From positions 72,947,665 to 73,011,664 of the forward strand of contig NC_084794.1 in assembly GCF_963169125.1 (NCBI RefSeq): a DNA stretch of 64,000 bases, given 5' to 3'. Made by a program: the position numbers and the translations under genes. The notes below the pieces were generated by a model. That model had not been told where the DNA came from. It made no database searches and saw only the letters and a list, made by a program, of their open reading frames with translations. The number at the start of each line of letters is the position of its first letter. Within the stretch, counting starts at the first letter, position 1. This DNA is from Humulus lupulus. Lineage: Eukaryota > Streptophyta > Magnoliopsida > Rosales > Cannabaceae. Shown here one piece after another: positions 21,940 to 33,575 of this stretch.

Positions 21940-22598
21940 ATATTTGAAAGCTTATGTTTAGTGAAATTTTTTCTTGTTTGTTCATGGTTGATTTATGTAC
22001 TTGTTTTGTTTCTCAGGATGGAACAAACCAATCTACATTTGGAAGGCATGGTCAACACAAGTCAAGTTTTGTTAAAGATTAAAATACTTCATGTAATCTT
22101 ATCTAATGATAAAATTCTAGTTCATTTTAATTTAATTTGTAATATGATTTTGTAAGTCTAAATTAGGCTAAACATGTAAAATTTAAGTTATCAATAAAAA
22201 TTTACTTATATATATATATTTTGGGGTCAATTTGGTGAGTGCAAGTAAAAAAAGTGTTATATAAGATAATATATACCATAATTGACTTTATCTATATATC
22301 TAGATAATGTCAAAAATTATTATAGTATAGTAAAATATAACACTTTTATATAAGTAGGAAAATGTGTTATGTCAATTAATATACATAATAATATGAAAAG
22401 CTTATAAAAATATTATTATAATGTGAAAAATGTGTTATCGTATACATTATTATAATACATCTATATAAGTACAAAAAAGTATTATGAAAAATGTTTTGAC
22501 CTACGATAACATCACTTTTCTTAACACATCAAAAAGTATTATGGTATGTATTTTATAATACATTTTTGGTCTTATTGAAAGTAATTTTTCTTGTAGTG
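21940..22598. other. Right part of CACTA element with sub-terminal repeats
   Basis: A short exon-like block follows TTTCTCAG at about 22017 (DGTNQSTFGRHGQHKSS). From 22249 to 22560 there are many copies, in both orientations, of AAGTGTTAT, AAGTATTAT and AATGTGTTAT. These resemble the sub-terminal transposase-binding repeats of En/Spm elements. Confidence 0.7.
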
Positions 22599-22601
22599 TG
22601 T

Positions 22602-23858
22602 GACATATGAGACTTTAGAGCCTGGAAAGCCTGCTCGCACTCCTCCGTCCACTCGAATTTCTCATTGCCCCTAAGTAGATTAAAAAATGGGGCGCACTTG
22701 TCCGTAGATTTGGAGATAAATCTACTTAAAGCGGCAATCCTCCCAGTTAAGCTTTGAACATCTTTTATCATTGTTAGCGACTTCATCTTGACCAGGGCCT
22801 TGATTTTTTCAGGATTAGCTTTGATACCTCGTGAGTTCACTATAAATCCCAAGAATTTCCCTGATCCAACTCCGAATGAACACTTAAGGGGATTCAACTT
22901 CATCTGATATTTGTTTAAGACGTTGAAGCACTCTTGCAGATCCCCGATGTGTTCTTTTGCCTTCTTCGACTTAACCAGCATGTCATCAACATATACCTCC
23001 ATGTTCACACCGATCATCTCTTTGAACATGTGATTGACTAGTCGCTGGTAAGTCGCACTAGCGTTTTTCAAACCGAAAGGCATTACTTTGAAACAGTAAA
23101 GCCTTGAATCGGTTCGAAATCTAGTGTGATATTCATCAGGTGGGTGCATACTGATCTGATTGTACCCAGAGTATGCATCCACGAATGATAGGATCTCGTG
23201 CCCTAAAATGCCATCGACCAGCTGGTTGATCCTTGGGAGTGGGAAACAATCCTTTGGGCAAACTTTATTAAGATCTATAAAATCCACCCATGTTCTCCAT
23301 TTGCCATTTGGCTTGGGAACCAGTACGGGATTAGAGACCCACGAAAAAATAAAACGTTACCCTGATGAATCTGTTCTCCTTTAGCTTCTCGACTTCTTCT
23401 TTTAAAGCTTTCGATCTATCTTTGTCGAGTAACCTCTTTTTCTGTTGTACTGGTGGAAAACTTGTATCTATGTTCAAGACGTGGCTGATAACTGCAGGGT
23501 CAATCCCAACCATATCTTTATACGACCAGGCAAACACCTCCTGGTTCTTCTTCAAAAATGCCACCATTTTTTATTTTATTGTTGTCTATAAGTTTTTACC
23601 GACTTTCACAACCCAGGTCGGATCTGCCTCATCGAGTTGGACCTCCTCGATGTCCTCGACTGGTCCTACATCTTCCTCAAAATCCCCAAAGCGAGGATCT
23701 AAATCCCCATCCTCGCTTTGGGCAACACCCTATTTGGCGACGTGCTCACCTGATTGAGCTTGTATCTCATTGGCCAATTGCAACCCTTTTTCGGCTCCTT
23801 CCCTCAATCCACCCTTTTTCGCCTTAGTAATCGAGGAATTGTAGCATTCCCTCACTTC
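22602..23858 (-). pseudogene. Reverse transcriptase of Gypsy-1
   Basis: The linker and N-terminal part (VAFLKKNQEVFAWSYKDMVG, SHVLNID, RLLDKDRSKALKEEVEKL) leads into a palm domain with LSFVDAYSGYNQISMHP (first catalytic Asp), VMPFGLKNASATYQRLV, and VYVDDMLVKSK (the YVDD pair). PLKCSFGVGSGKFLGF and SLTGRIAALSRFI follow. A short frameshift or replacement lies around 23335-23350, and stops occur near 23563 and in the upstream linker. The 3' end of the domain is cut at 22602 by the CACTA element and continues at 11791. Confidence 0.9.
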
Positions 23859-24353
23859 TCATTGGTTTCCCAACACAAATCCTATCCCTGTGTCGGTTGG
23901 AAACTTCATGGCGAGGTGCCAGACCGAGGTTACGGCTCGCAGGTCGACTAGAATAGGCCTTCCAATCACAACATTATATGCAGAAGGACAATCAACTACT
24001 ATAAAAGTAGTGAGTAATGTCCTGTTCACTAGTGCAATCCCTGCGGTGACCGGAAGCCTAATCGATCCCGTTGGTGCAAGCCCTTTGCCAGAAAAACCAT
24101 AATTGGTTTGGTTGCATGGCTCCAAATCCTTCACTGACAACTTCACCCTTTCCAGTGAAGACTTATATAGAATATTTACTAAGCTCCCTATGTCCACTAA
24201 CACCCGCTTAACCATCATATTGGCGATTTTGACATCCATGATCAGAGGGTCTGAATAGGGAAACCGGTCATGCTGAGCGTCAAGCTCAGAGAAGGTTATA
24301 GTTTCTTCTTCTGTTTGAGCCTTTTTGGGAGTTTGCTCCTTTACGTTCAGCAT
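23859..24353 (-). pseudogene. Aspartic protease of Gypsy-1, altered active site
   Basis: This enzyme matures the polyprotein. The active-site region reads VLVDIGSLVNILYKSSL, where D-T/S-G is expected, so the Thr/Ser after the catalytic Asp is Ile. The flap and C-terminal parts are typical (LPVTAGIALVNRTLLTTFIVVDCPSAYNVVIGRPIL). The upstream linker ELDAQHDRFPYSDPLIMDVKI is shared by all three Gypsy copies. A TAG ends the frame at 23859. Confidence 0.88.
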
Positions 24354-24389
24354 TTCAATGTCCTGGTCGTGGCATAAGGTTCGGGCGTA

Positions 24390-26627
24390 TCACTCCCTTG
24401 CCTTCCCACTATCACCTGCTAAATGTGGGCCGCCACAAATGGTCAACAATGTACCTGCCACAGGAGCTGGCTGTAAAGGGGGTGAGCGTTGGCGTACAAG
24501 TGCCTTCTCGTTGCCTCCTTGAGCCTCTCCCTGATATCCTCCAATGGCTCGTACATATCTCCTCAGGTGTCCTTGTTTGATAAGGAACTTAATTTCATCT
24601 TTCAACTGGTTGCACTCATTGGTGTCATGACCATAGTCGTTGTGAAAATGACAAATCTTTGTTGTATCTCTCTTGGATATATCTTTCCTTATCGGCGCTG
24701 GTCGCTTGTAAGGGACATTGGTGCTGGTCGCCTGGTACACTTCTGCTCTATTGTTGACTAGGACTGTGTAATTGGTGAACCTTGGCTCGTACCTATTACT
24801 TTTTGGGCGTTTATTCTCGGACATTGATGGCTCATTGTTTGCCCTTTTTCCACCATTTTTCCCGTTGTTTTTGTCGTTGCCATTGGGTTTATCTGACCCA
24901 TTGATGGCTTTGGCGGGATCTTCCTTTGGCCCCTTGTCTCCTGCAGGCGACTTCCCTTCGTTGGCAATCGCCTCTTCGAGCTTGATGTACTAGTTAGCTC
25001 GATCCAGAAATTCTTGGGTACTTTTCACCCTATTCTTCCTTAAACTGTTCTAGAGGGGTGAGTGGCATCGCACTCCAACAGTAAGTGCCATCATATTCCC
25101 CTCATCACCAACTGTCTTAGCTCTAGCTGCGGCTCGCATAAAACGTTGGACATATTCCTTTAAGGACTCTCCCTCCTTCTAGCGTATCTTGACCAGTTGG
25201 TTGGCTTCAGTCAGATGTACTCGACCAGCATAGAATTGCACGTAGAACTCATTTATGAACATTTCCCATGACACTATGCTAGCAAGAGGGAATTTGAAAA
25301 ACCACTCCTCAGCGGTATTGGATAAGGTGGCCGGAAAGATTCTGCAGTGAGCATCATCCAACACCTTCTGGATGTCCATTTGTATCTTGAATTTATTCAC
25401 ATGAGATACTGGGTCCCCATATCCATCGAAGTTGGGCAATACTGGCATCTTAAATTTGCTTGGGGTTTCTGCCATCACTATTCTTTGTATGAATGGAGTG
25501 CCTCTTCTCCGATCATACTCGATGTGGGATGTTCGGTTCCCCACTAACTGTTGGACGGCCTGATTCAACACACCAATCTGGGCCTGTACAGTGTCTGGTA
25601 TCGCTGGGGTGACCAGTGCTGGAGGAGCGTACTCATCGTGCCTTTCTCGCCTATCATTGAGCACATCCCTCAAGTCATCATCTCTGCGCCTTTGCTCGCT
25701 AGCGCCCAATCGATCAAAGACGTTAGGTTGCCTAGGCTGCCCCCCAGCGTTCTGGTGTGGTGGATTCCGTTCTCCACCACTCTTTCCTTGTCTTCGACCA
25801 GCATTTCCTCTGCCAGAATCAGCTTCATTGTAGTCATGGCCATCCCTAAAATGCGACCGACTATGTTGCGACCTGCTGATCGCACTATCACCTCCTCTTG
25901 CTGGCATGTCCCGAGCGTCAAGGGGAGGCCTACGTTGGTTGGTGGGTCCCCGGGCATTATTATGTCGTGGGGGGCCCTTGATCGCAGAGCCTGACTCGAC
26001 TTGTCTTCTGCTAGCAGAAGGACGATGTCCCTTGTTCGGTGGATTCGGTTCCTCAGCATTTTGGCGTCTAGGGCTTCGGGGAGGCTATTCGGCCCTATTC
26101 TGCCTTTGATGCAGGGGATTATCTCGACCAACATGAGAAGGTGGTTGTTGCTCAGGATCATGAAATGGAATATCATGTTGAGCAGCAGGAGGTCGCTCCG
26201 GCCTCTGAGGGCTTGCTGGTTGAGGTGGATGACTTGTGTGTGGGCCTTGTTGTGGTGGTACACTTGGTGGCTGATCTAGTTGAGAAGTTGACGCAGGTTA
26301 TCCCCGGGCCAACTGAATGGCTGCTTCCATGGTGGCAGTGGCATCTCTCTATTGGCGGTCCATGTCAACTTGTCGCTCATTCAACTCTTGACATTGACGG
26401 TCAATTTCCCTCTGTTGCAATGCCATTGTCTCAGCCACATTCTCCTGATTAGCCCTCAGATTGACTAACTCCTCCTGCAACACAATCAATGTTGTCCTCA
26501 AGATCTCATAATCCATTTCCTCTTCTTCGAAATCCAACTGTGGTTCATCTTCAGCCACACTTTTTGGAGGAGGCTAGGTGGATGCAGCACCAGAAGTTTG
26601 TCTCGTCTTTCTGGATGTTTTCGTCAT
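24390..26627 (-). pseudogene. Gag of Gypsy-1
   Basis: The start ATG at 26625-26627 (MTKTSRKTRQTSGAAS) is about 30 nt after the primer-binding site. One stop follows after about 16 codons. A Glu-rich coiled segment (LQEELVNLRANQENVAETMA) is followed by a Pro/Gln/Arg-rich stretch that is frame-disturbed. The capsid core has FKMPVLPNFDGYGDPVSHVNKF, CRIFPATLSNTAEEWFFKFP and GESLKEYVQRFMRAAARAK (a stop near 25177). The C-terminal knuckle CHFHNDYGHDTNEC is of the Tat/Athila type. A stop at 24390 precedes the protease segment. Confidence 0.88.
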
Positions 26628-26655
26628 TTGATTTTATTGGATGTCTTGAGTTCGT

Positions 26656-26673
26656 CTCTCAATGAAAGCACCA
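26656..26673 (-). promoter_or_regulatory. Primer-binding site of Gypsy-1
   Basis: On the minus strand TGGTGCTTTCATTGAGAG begins three bases after the 5' LTR. The same 18-mer occurs in Gypsy-2 and, with one change, in Gypsy-3. The TGG start fits pairing with a tRNA 3'-CCA end; I cannot name the tRNA. Confidence 0.75.
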
Positions 26674-26676
26674 AAA

Positions 26677-27315
26677 TGTTGACCCTCAAATTGGTCAACT
26701 ACACGGATTCAGATAAACGGTATAAAATAAGATGAAAATGAGAAGAAATCCCTATGAAAAGATAAACGATACAAACAATCTATAGTGGTTCAGCCCCAAT
26801 AGAATGGTAATAATCTACATCCACTTAGTGTTCTTATTGATGTAGTATTCCAAGAATAGTGATCAATGAACTAAGGTTCACGAGTTTCACTAAATCTTAG
26901 ATAAATACAATTGTGATGGATAACAACACTATTTTTCTCTCTTAGAATCTCTCCGCTCAAGCGTTCTCAAGCCAAACGTTCGACAGTAAAGAAAAGGCCC
27001 CTCTCTTGAGCCCTTTGATTCTTATTTATAGGCTCAAGGAGGTCTACATGGGCCAATGGACCTTAATTACACTTAATACATGCGTATCTAAATAATAATG
27101 AAAATTACAATTAATACGTAATTACAAGATTGCATATTTGAAGGAAATAACTGTGTATATGCAACCAGGCTGGTCACCCATAATTATGATGCCTGATGAG
27201 CCAACGATCTTCTGGTCGAGGGTCTAACAGATTATACTCACTTGAAACTACCACGTGCATCCCACGTGTAAGCCAATCATGCCATGTCATCAGGTAGTCC
27301 ATTTTTGGGTAAACA
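26677..27315 (-). repeat. Gypsy-1 5' LTR (639 bp)
   Basis: It starts TGTTGACCCTC and ends TAAACA, then ATACA. The hairpin-flanked TATA box is retained at 27005-27038 (arms CTTGAGCC and GGCTCAAG). Confidence 0.93.
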
Positions 27316-27589
27316 ATACAAATCTTTAGTTACTTTTATCAAAATAACCATTTTCCAATTTTCACAATATTACTTTTACTTTTTTATTTAAAGTGATAAA
27401 ATTTCATTTTTAAACCTTTTCCATATGTTGAGTTTATGACCAAAGCCCTTAAATTTCCGTCCACTTATTCTTTGTCATAATGATGGGAACTAGGCGAAAA
27501 TCTCGCTTCAAAACTTGTTTTAGGTTAAGAGAACTAACCTCCCAAAAAATCAATTTTTGTTATGGTCCGAAATTACTACTTTTTAGATT

Positions 27590-27915
27590 TTAGGACAAAC
27601 TTAGAAATTTTGTTTCTTTTAAACCGTGGCATAGTTTTCTCTTAAAATTTACAGGGGACTTGATACATAAATTAACTAACTTACTTCAAAATTTCATAAT
27701 TTTTGGGATAGTAAAACTCATTCAAATAATTAAAGCAATCTGAGCAGTGCTTGCTGCCCATAAGTTTTTTTCCAGATTTTAGGGCAACTTTGAAAAAAAA
27801 TTCTCTTAAACCATAACATATTTTCCTCTAAAATTTTACAGGGACACTTATAAATGTATCAAATAACACCCTAGCAAACTTCATAGCTTTTAGATTAGTA
27901 AACTCATTCAAAAGA
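27590..27915 (+). repeat. Diverged direct duplication inside the solo LTR
   Basis: Two copies of about 150 to 170 bp. Both contain TTCTCTTAAACC, then TTTTCTCTTAAAATTTACAGG (slightly changed in copy two), then CTTCATAATTTTT-like text and AAACTCATTCAAA. Copy one spans about 27590-27735 and copy two about 27776-27915. Confidence 0.7.
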
Positions 27916-28911
27916 CTGCCCGGAAATTTTCCAAATTTGCCTCACAATGCTAAAATGTGCATAACTTGGGCTTAAAAATATTTTTTTTTTGTGATTTTCC
28001 AAAGCCTAACATCAAGTACTCACAAAGCAATACACAACTACATAAATTATTTTCACAAACAGAGGTAGTGGGTGCTATCTAACCCATTGGAAGCCAAACC
28101 ACGAATTTTGGTAGCATGCATTTTTACTCACACTTAACCACAACAAGCATTTCTAGCATAAAACCCTAGCCACATTCATGCATGCAATTCATAATATCAC
28201 ACAACCTCAATCATAAGCATAAAAATAATCTCAAAAATCATTGAAATACCCTATACAACTAATTCTACAAGAATCACCACAAAACTTAAGGAAAACAACC
28301 ATAGATTCTACTTTTTGAAGCCCTAGCTTGGAGATGTATTCCTTAGCTCTTCAAAAGCTTTTCTTGGTGCTCTAAACTCTCAAAACTGAGCCCCAAGCCC
28401 CACATGCATATTTTAAGAAGAGATTAGGGGCAGGAAGAAAACTAGATGAGGAACAAGAACATGCAAGCTTACAAAAACCTCTTACCTTGCTTTATTTGAT
28501 CACAATGGTGTTCAACTTTGAGATCCAACTAACGAAGGCTTCTCTTGAACCCTAGAACACAAGAACAAGTCCATGCATGGCTTTTAGATCACATGCATGC
28601 ACAAAGAACCCTAGGTTTCGGGTTTGAAGGGAAAGAGAAGGAAAATGCACAAAAGATTTGATACTTACACTAGACAAGGGTTTCTCCTTGAACTTCTTTT
28701 TTCTCCAATGGAGAAGATGAGTGTAAGGGAGATTGTTGTAGCAATGGAGGTTACGAATAGAGAGGGTTTCAGGTTTGGGAGAGGGAATGGTAGATAAAAT
28801 TATTTTAAGAGAAAAACAATAATTAAACTCTTAACTTGTGAATGGGGTAAGGCTCTTTGGGGTATGTGTCCTAGCTCATAAGAGCCCTAGGGTCCACCCC
28901 TAGCCTTGCCG

Positions 28912-28915
<4 letters not shown>

Positions 28916-28951
<36 letters not shown>
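28916..28951. repeat. CT microsatellite
   Basis: About eighteen uninterrupted CT units. Confidence 0.92.
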
Positions 28952-28953
<2 letters not shown>

Positions 28954-29592
28954 TTTGGAAATTACTTTTATGTCCTTGTTTATTTTTCCCCACACATAAA
29001 GAACTCAAGGGTCCTTTGGTTATATTTGTGCTCTAAATTTCCCTTAATTTTTAACCTATAGTTTATAAATTTTTAAGCATAAAATTAATTGAATAATTTG
29101 TGACCAAAAATAATATATGTCACACTATCAAATAATTTTCGTCAATTTATCACATATTGACCAAAATGCTCTTAAAGGCCTGAGCAAGAAATTTTCATTC
29201 TTAAATCCGGTTGATTGGAATTCAAACATCAATCAATTCTCTTAAAATTTATTGGCTCAACAATAAATTCTCAGTTGCCAAAAAAATAGTATTTTTATGC
29301 CATAGTATTTCTTATTTTATTTAAATCCGGGATTTTTCTCCCATTAGGGTTTACCCCTTGGTCAGAAACCAATCTTTCTTTGCATAAAACTAGATTCTTT
29401 ACCAGATAATCACATTGGCTATAAAAATTCATGAATTATCCAAATTCATATAATATCATTTATCAAAATAATATTCTACATAATTCTTCACTGGCTCGAA
29501 ACGGCTACTAACATATATTCAGAACATAGGATGTCACAATAAATGAGCAACATTTTTAAAATATTAGGTATTTTAACTGTCATTTACTCTAT

Positions 29593-30846
29593 ATATATAT
29601 ATATATATAAAAAAACTAATGAGGTTTCTCCAACGTATTCTCAAAATTTTGATAAATATGTTTTTACATAATAATTTTAGATTGTTAGTTCATATTAGCA
29701 TTATTTTTAATACACATTTTCAGTCACAAACTAATTAACCCATATTCTACACACTCATTACATTTTTAATTTTGATATTTGGTTGTTGATTAGGATGTTT
29801 TAAAGTTATTTATACATATGTTAAAAAAAATTAAGTTTATAAACCAGTCATTAATTTATTATGATTTTTTTATATACATATTTTTCTCCAAATTGTCCTA
29901 TGAGGGGTTCTTAATTAAGTACATTTTTTTTAAAATATAATTTTCTTTACATAATAAAAAGGAAAAATAACAAAAAAAATTCCTTAAATTATTGCACTAG
30001 TCTAATTTTACCTTTTGAAAATGATTTTTTTTTTATATTTTGTCTATACTTTTTTTAATATAAATTACTTATTACTGACATAATTCATTATACTTTGAGT
30101 AACTTTCATCTTTTATGATGTCTTACTCTACTAGCTTAATTCTAGCAATAAATAACTAATTTTGTCATTTTTCATTTACTAATTTAAATGAGATTGATAA
30201 TTGTATTAGGTATATATGATGAAAATATGATAAAACGTATCAATAATCCATTAAAAAGAAAAAGGATTATACTTATTACGTACATTTTATTTTTGTGGTA
30301 TACTCATTTAATACATTGTGTTTTAACCTGACGCAAATTTGAAATCTCTATTACAAATAATATTCATTTAATAATATTCATTTGGCACAATGTAAAGTGT
30401 AAACTAATAAAAAATAATACATTGTGCTCAAATTTTGTATACAATTTTTTTAAGAAAAATTGTCATTTTTATAGATTTTATAATAAAATTTTGCAAAAAT
30501 GTGAGGAATTTTCCCAAATTTTATAGGAAAACTTCAATAAAAACATGAAATTTGTGGAAAATAAAATGGCAAGTCAAAAATGAAAATCAATTCACCAGCA
30601 ATCAATTTCATTCATAAAATAGCGAGCAAAATCGACCGACCAACCAATTCACCTCCTAAAAACTCGACTAGCTCCCATTGGCCTCGCTCCGACCAGCTCC
30701 AACAACCTCGAGCACCTCTCTCCGGTGAAGATGTGGTTTTTGTCAACGTTGGGAATCGTGCCACTAATGTTGTTGTCCAAAAAAATCAATTGTATCAATC
30801 AAGGGATTGACCATCTCAGAATTTTAGGGAGTCTTCACACTCACTT
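29593..30846. other. AT-rich spacer between the two nests
   Basis: No recognised gene. A 76-codon ATG frame at 30580-30810 has no domain I recognise and is probably chance. The last part (30540-30846) may be the upstream half of a decayed LTR whose TATA box lies at 63294, across the CACTT insertion point. Confidence 0.4.
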
Positions 30847-32729
30847 TGTAATGCCCTACTAATCCAGGATCGTTACACCGTGTGTTAAAAATAGTGCTTA
30901 ACTCATTAACCGAGTCATTTGGACTTAAAAGTGTAATTAAGGTTAAACGACAGTTTAGGTAATAAAAGTTTTCGGTCGATAAGTTGAACTTTTCATTAAA
31001 AAGGGTTGAATAGTTACAAGGGATCCCAAAAGATTTTAAATAAAATACGAGTTTATCAAAATTGCAGACTTAGCCGACCTAAGCGGCAAATTTCAACTAA
31101 TGACACCTGCTTCTCAAATATCTTGACCGTGACGGGGCGAGCAGGCTAAGTATGTACATGCTGCCCATACAGCTCTCCAACTCATGGTTGGTTCAGCTTT
31201 CATTTACCCTTACTTGCACCACGAAGCACTCGTGAGCCAAGGCTCAGCAAGAAAACCCAAACAAATCATACAGATATCCAGATAAACTTTAACATGTATT
31301 GCATACTCTATACCCACAACTTGTTCACATACATTTTTCAAACAATATACGACTCATGCCGAGTAGATGGATATCACATTTTCACAATGGCCCCGCCACT
31401 ACGGCATACATTATGCATGTAATGTCGATAAAGGCCTCCCGACCTAGTGATTAGTACAAACAATTATAACAACATAGATTCATACACAGACATTTAACTA
31501 TAAACGGATTCATGACACGGTCATTCCCATGACCTATAATTGGGGTGCATTCCCTACACTCGGTGCAAGTGTCAGTATTCTTACCTCAAATCCTGAGCGA
31601 TAGGGTGAAGCGAGCACGATCCTTTCCTCTTGAGTCTTGCGGTACCCCTAGTCACCACATATTAAAGGATATCCATCCAGAACTAAACCAATTAAGAGCT
31701 TCAAAATTGAGTCCTAGCTTTCGGGACCTCGAATTCTACTAAACCGGGTAATAGAATTCTTCCCCAGCCCTTAGGTTTGAGTCCTCGTAACTCAAAACCT
31801 CATTTGGCCATTTTCCCCAATTATAGACGCAACTCGCTCCTGAAGGGTCACGACGCGCCTCTAGGCAGAGAGCCCTAAACCACAAAGGCACAGGACACGT
31901 GCCGCGATGCAGTCTACTAGGCTTCGTGGCGCCAAGGCGGTTCAGAAGAACTCCGACGCCTCTGAGTTCATGTGGGTCGCGATGCTCCAAGAACAGCGTC
32001 GCAACGCAACCCTGCTAACTCATAAATTATAGGGATTTCAGAAATCGTAAATCCTCCCAAATCCACCCCAAACTCGATTTTTAACCCGATTTGACCACAG
32101 AATCACACCAGCAATACAAAAACACCGTAAACAATCATCAAAACCCTCCAAACACCACCATATTCATAATTTTAATATTTCTTAAAAAACACAAAAAGCT
32201 AAACTGAAAAAGCTTTAAAACTAAATTTACATCTGAGAATCAAGCTCACCCAGCTGGATTCCTAGCTTGATAGCCTCTAATTCCCCAAGAACAAGCCTTC
32301 AATTCCTCAAAGGATGGCCTTTAAGCATAGAGTTATGGGTGCACATTGGGCGGGTTGGTCGGATTCGAGTTAGTCAGTTTCAGGTGAGAAAAGGTAATAC
32401 CAAACTCGCCTAAAATGCAGTTGGGTTAGATTTGGTCGAGTGGGGGAACCTGGGGTTCGGGTGGTGTCGAGTTCGGGTGGGCAAGAAGTGTAACTGAACC
32501 CGACCGAAATAGACTCGGGTGGGGTCGTGTTCAGGTCGGGTTCGGGTGGGCCCGAGACTTTATTTGTTTTTATTCTTTTTTCCCGTGCAAAATTAGACTA
32601 TTAACTCTTTTTTTTTTTTTTTACAATTGGGTTATGTTATAAAACTATTGAGTATTGACTTGACTATAACTAGAGAGCATTGGCTATTGGCTATTCCAAT
32701 TCACACAATTTAATTCACAAATATAAAAT

Positions 32730-33352
32730 TGTTGATTGATGATTTAGCCAACAACATGGAGTCACTAAAAATGATACAAATGTATAAGTTGAATGCAAGA
32801 ACTAAATGACACAAGGATTTTATAGTGGTTCGGCCCCAGAGATTGGTAATAACCTACGTCCACTTAGTGTTCTTATTGATGTAAAATCTAAAACTTGCGA
32901 TCAACCAACTAGGGTTCACTGAGTTTCGCAAGCTTCAAAGGGGGATACAAAATTCGTGTATAAAACACACTAGTTCTCTCTGAATACAAATTATTGCCCT
33001 CCTCTCTTTTGAATCCATTGAGTCCTATTTATAGGCTCAAGGATGTACATATGGGCTGGTGGGCCGTCTTTAAACTTTGTTACAAGCATATTTGAATAAT
33101 AACATAAATCATAATAGTTACATATAAAGAGGGTCAAATATCTTAGAAATATCCTACTTATAACTGTATTTGAACTATGGCCTCTTTACTGCGATCAGAT
33201 GTGGTCATACCATTCAACATCTTTCTTGAATCCACCGAACAGCTTCTATTCTGGTCATTGGTCGTCCAGACTGTCCTCACTAAATAGTCACGTGCTATCC
33301 ACATGCACCCTGATCATGCCACGTTAGCAAGAAAATATTTTTTGGCTAAACA
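32730..33352 (-). repeat. Gypsy-3 3' LTR (623 bp)
   Basis: It begins TGTTGATTGATGATTTAGCC and ends GGCTAAACA. The matching copy is 57583-58203. A TATA box lies in an inverted repeat at 33018-33040. Confidence 0.92.
33018..33040 (-). promoter_or_regulatory. LTR TATA box inside an inverted repeat (Gypsy-3)
   Basis: TTGAGTCC and GGCTCAA flank TATTTATA (minus strand TATAAATA), with one bulged base in the stem. The 5' LTR copy near 57867 has partly lost the pairing. Confidence 0.6.
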
Positions 33353-33367
33353 TTTGTCCCCCAAGTT
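33353..33367 (-). promoter_or_regulatory. Polypurine tract of Gypsy-3
   Basis: Minus strand AACTTGGGGGACAAA directly abuts the 3' LTR. Confidence 0.85.
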
Positions 33368-33567
33368 TATTTTAATGTGATCAACATTTAATAAACTTAC
33401 TCGACCAGAAATTCATCTAACCTGTCACATTTGTCAGTACTTACTTTTTTAAAAAGGAAAGTAATCATGACTTTTACAGCTTCCCAGAAATGTTTTGACA
33501 ATGATCTTGATTCCCCATGCATCGAAACTCTATTCCCATCATTACCTTCTATTACTACCCCGAGCAG

Positions 33568-33575
33568 TATAAATT
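33568..33575 (+). promoter_or_regulatory. TATA box of the antisense gene, Gypsy-3
   Basis: TATAAATT lies 215 bp from the polypurine tract, matching the Gypsy-1 position. Gypsy-2 is inserted 33 bp downstream, about where transcription would start. Confidence 0.6.

Larger units (their letters stand above)
11795..22598. mobile_element. CACTA (En/Spm-type) transposon, split by a copia element
   Basis: The right terminus read inwards is CACTACAAGAAAAATTACTT (22598 down), the classic CACTA end. The left terminus is CACTGCACCAAAAAGTACTT (11795 up). The 3-bp duplication TGT lies at 11792-11794 and 22599-22601. The Gypsy-1 polymerase frame resumes exactly across this point. Sub-terminal repeats of the AAGTATTAT / AAGTGTTAT type occur many times in 22249-22560. 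Without the nested copia element it is about 4.2 kb. No transposase frame is visible, so it is non-autonomous and may carry captured gene pieces. Confidence 0.9.
3704..27315 (-). mobile_element. Gypsy-1: Tat-type Ty3/gypsy retrotransposon with antisense gene
   Basis: The outer ends are TGTTGACCCTC at 3704 and GGGTAAACA at 27315, flanked on both sides by ATACA. Read on the minus strand the order is 5' LTR (26677-27315), primer-binding site, gag, protease, reverse transcriptase, RNase H, archaeal-type RNase H, integrase, long 3' region, polypurine tract and 3' LTR (3704-4341). An antisense multi-exon gene occupies the 3' region on the plus strand. A solo LTR (8674-9737) and a CACTA element (11795-22598) interrupt it. 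The two LTRs differ at roughly 5 to 6 percent of sites where I compared them by eye. Tat-branch membership follows from the second RNase H, the absence of a chromodomain and the extra antisense gene. Confidence 0.93.
1994..29545. mobile_element. Long solo LTR (about 3.9 kb), split by Gypsy-1
   Basis: The element starts TGTAACGACCC at 1994 and ends GGATGTCACA at 29545, and both ends are bounded by the 5-bp duplication ATAAA (1989-1993 and 29546-29550). Removing Gypsy-1 leaves 1994-3703 joined to about 27321-29545. No second LTR copy, primer-binding site or coding region is seen in the joined piece, so a solo LTR is the simplest reading; a non-coding element with short LTRs is less likely. The TGTAAC start and inverted end resemble LTRs of large plant Ty3/gypsy families, but I cannot name the family. 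Confidence 0.8.
27321..29545. other. Right part of long solo LTR, non-coding
   Basis: No significant frame. It contains an internal duplication (27590-27915) and a CT microsatellite (28916-28951). It ends with GGATGTCACA, then ATAAA. Confidence 0.7.
1311..29592. mobile_element. Foldback (MITE-like) element, split by a 27.5-kb insertion
   Basis: The left arm begins at about 1311 with GAGTAAACGATGACTAAAA and reads through three repeats of a roughly 55 to 60-bp unit (AATGTTTTCAAAATGTTGCAC followed by TTTATACC, a T-run and GCGGTAAATATAC). The same units return in reverse complement at about 1855-1990 and finish at 29546-29592, where TTTTAACTGTCATTTACTC mirrors the left tip. The two parts are separated by the solo LTR that starts at 1994. 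The central 350 bp also mirrors itself (a GAAAGTGAAGGAAAAATATAG block at 1521 and its complement near 1820). Both outer ends abut TATATATAT runs, a likely TSD. There is no coding capacity, so it would have been moved by a transposase encoded elsewhere. Confidence 0.75.

Noticed and set aside
23365..23827. Plus-strand frames opposite the Gypsy-1 linker between protease and reverse transcriptase
   Set aside because: The minus-strand sequence matches the homologous linker in Gypsy-2 and Gypsy-3; the plus-strand frames do not recur.
30580..30810. 76-codon ATG frame in the spacer between nests
   Set aside because: No recognised domain, composition biased to Ser/Pro/Asn, and no related copy elsewhere in the window.
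31545..31990. Two short frames in the 30847-63281 LTR
   Set aside because: No domain, opposite strands abutting, and located inside an LTR with typical ends and TSD.
32320..32340. An 8-bp target duplication for the hAT element
   Set aside because: Candidate flanks (TTTAAGCA at left, AGAAGTTT at right) do not match, so I give only approximate ends.
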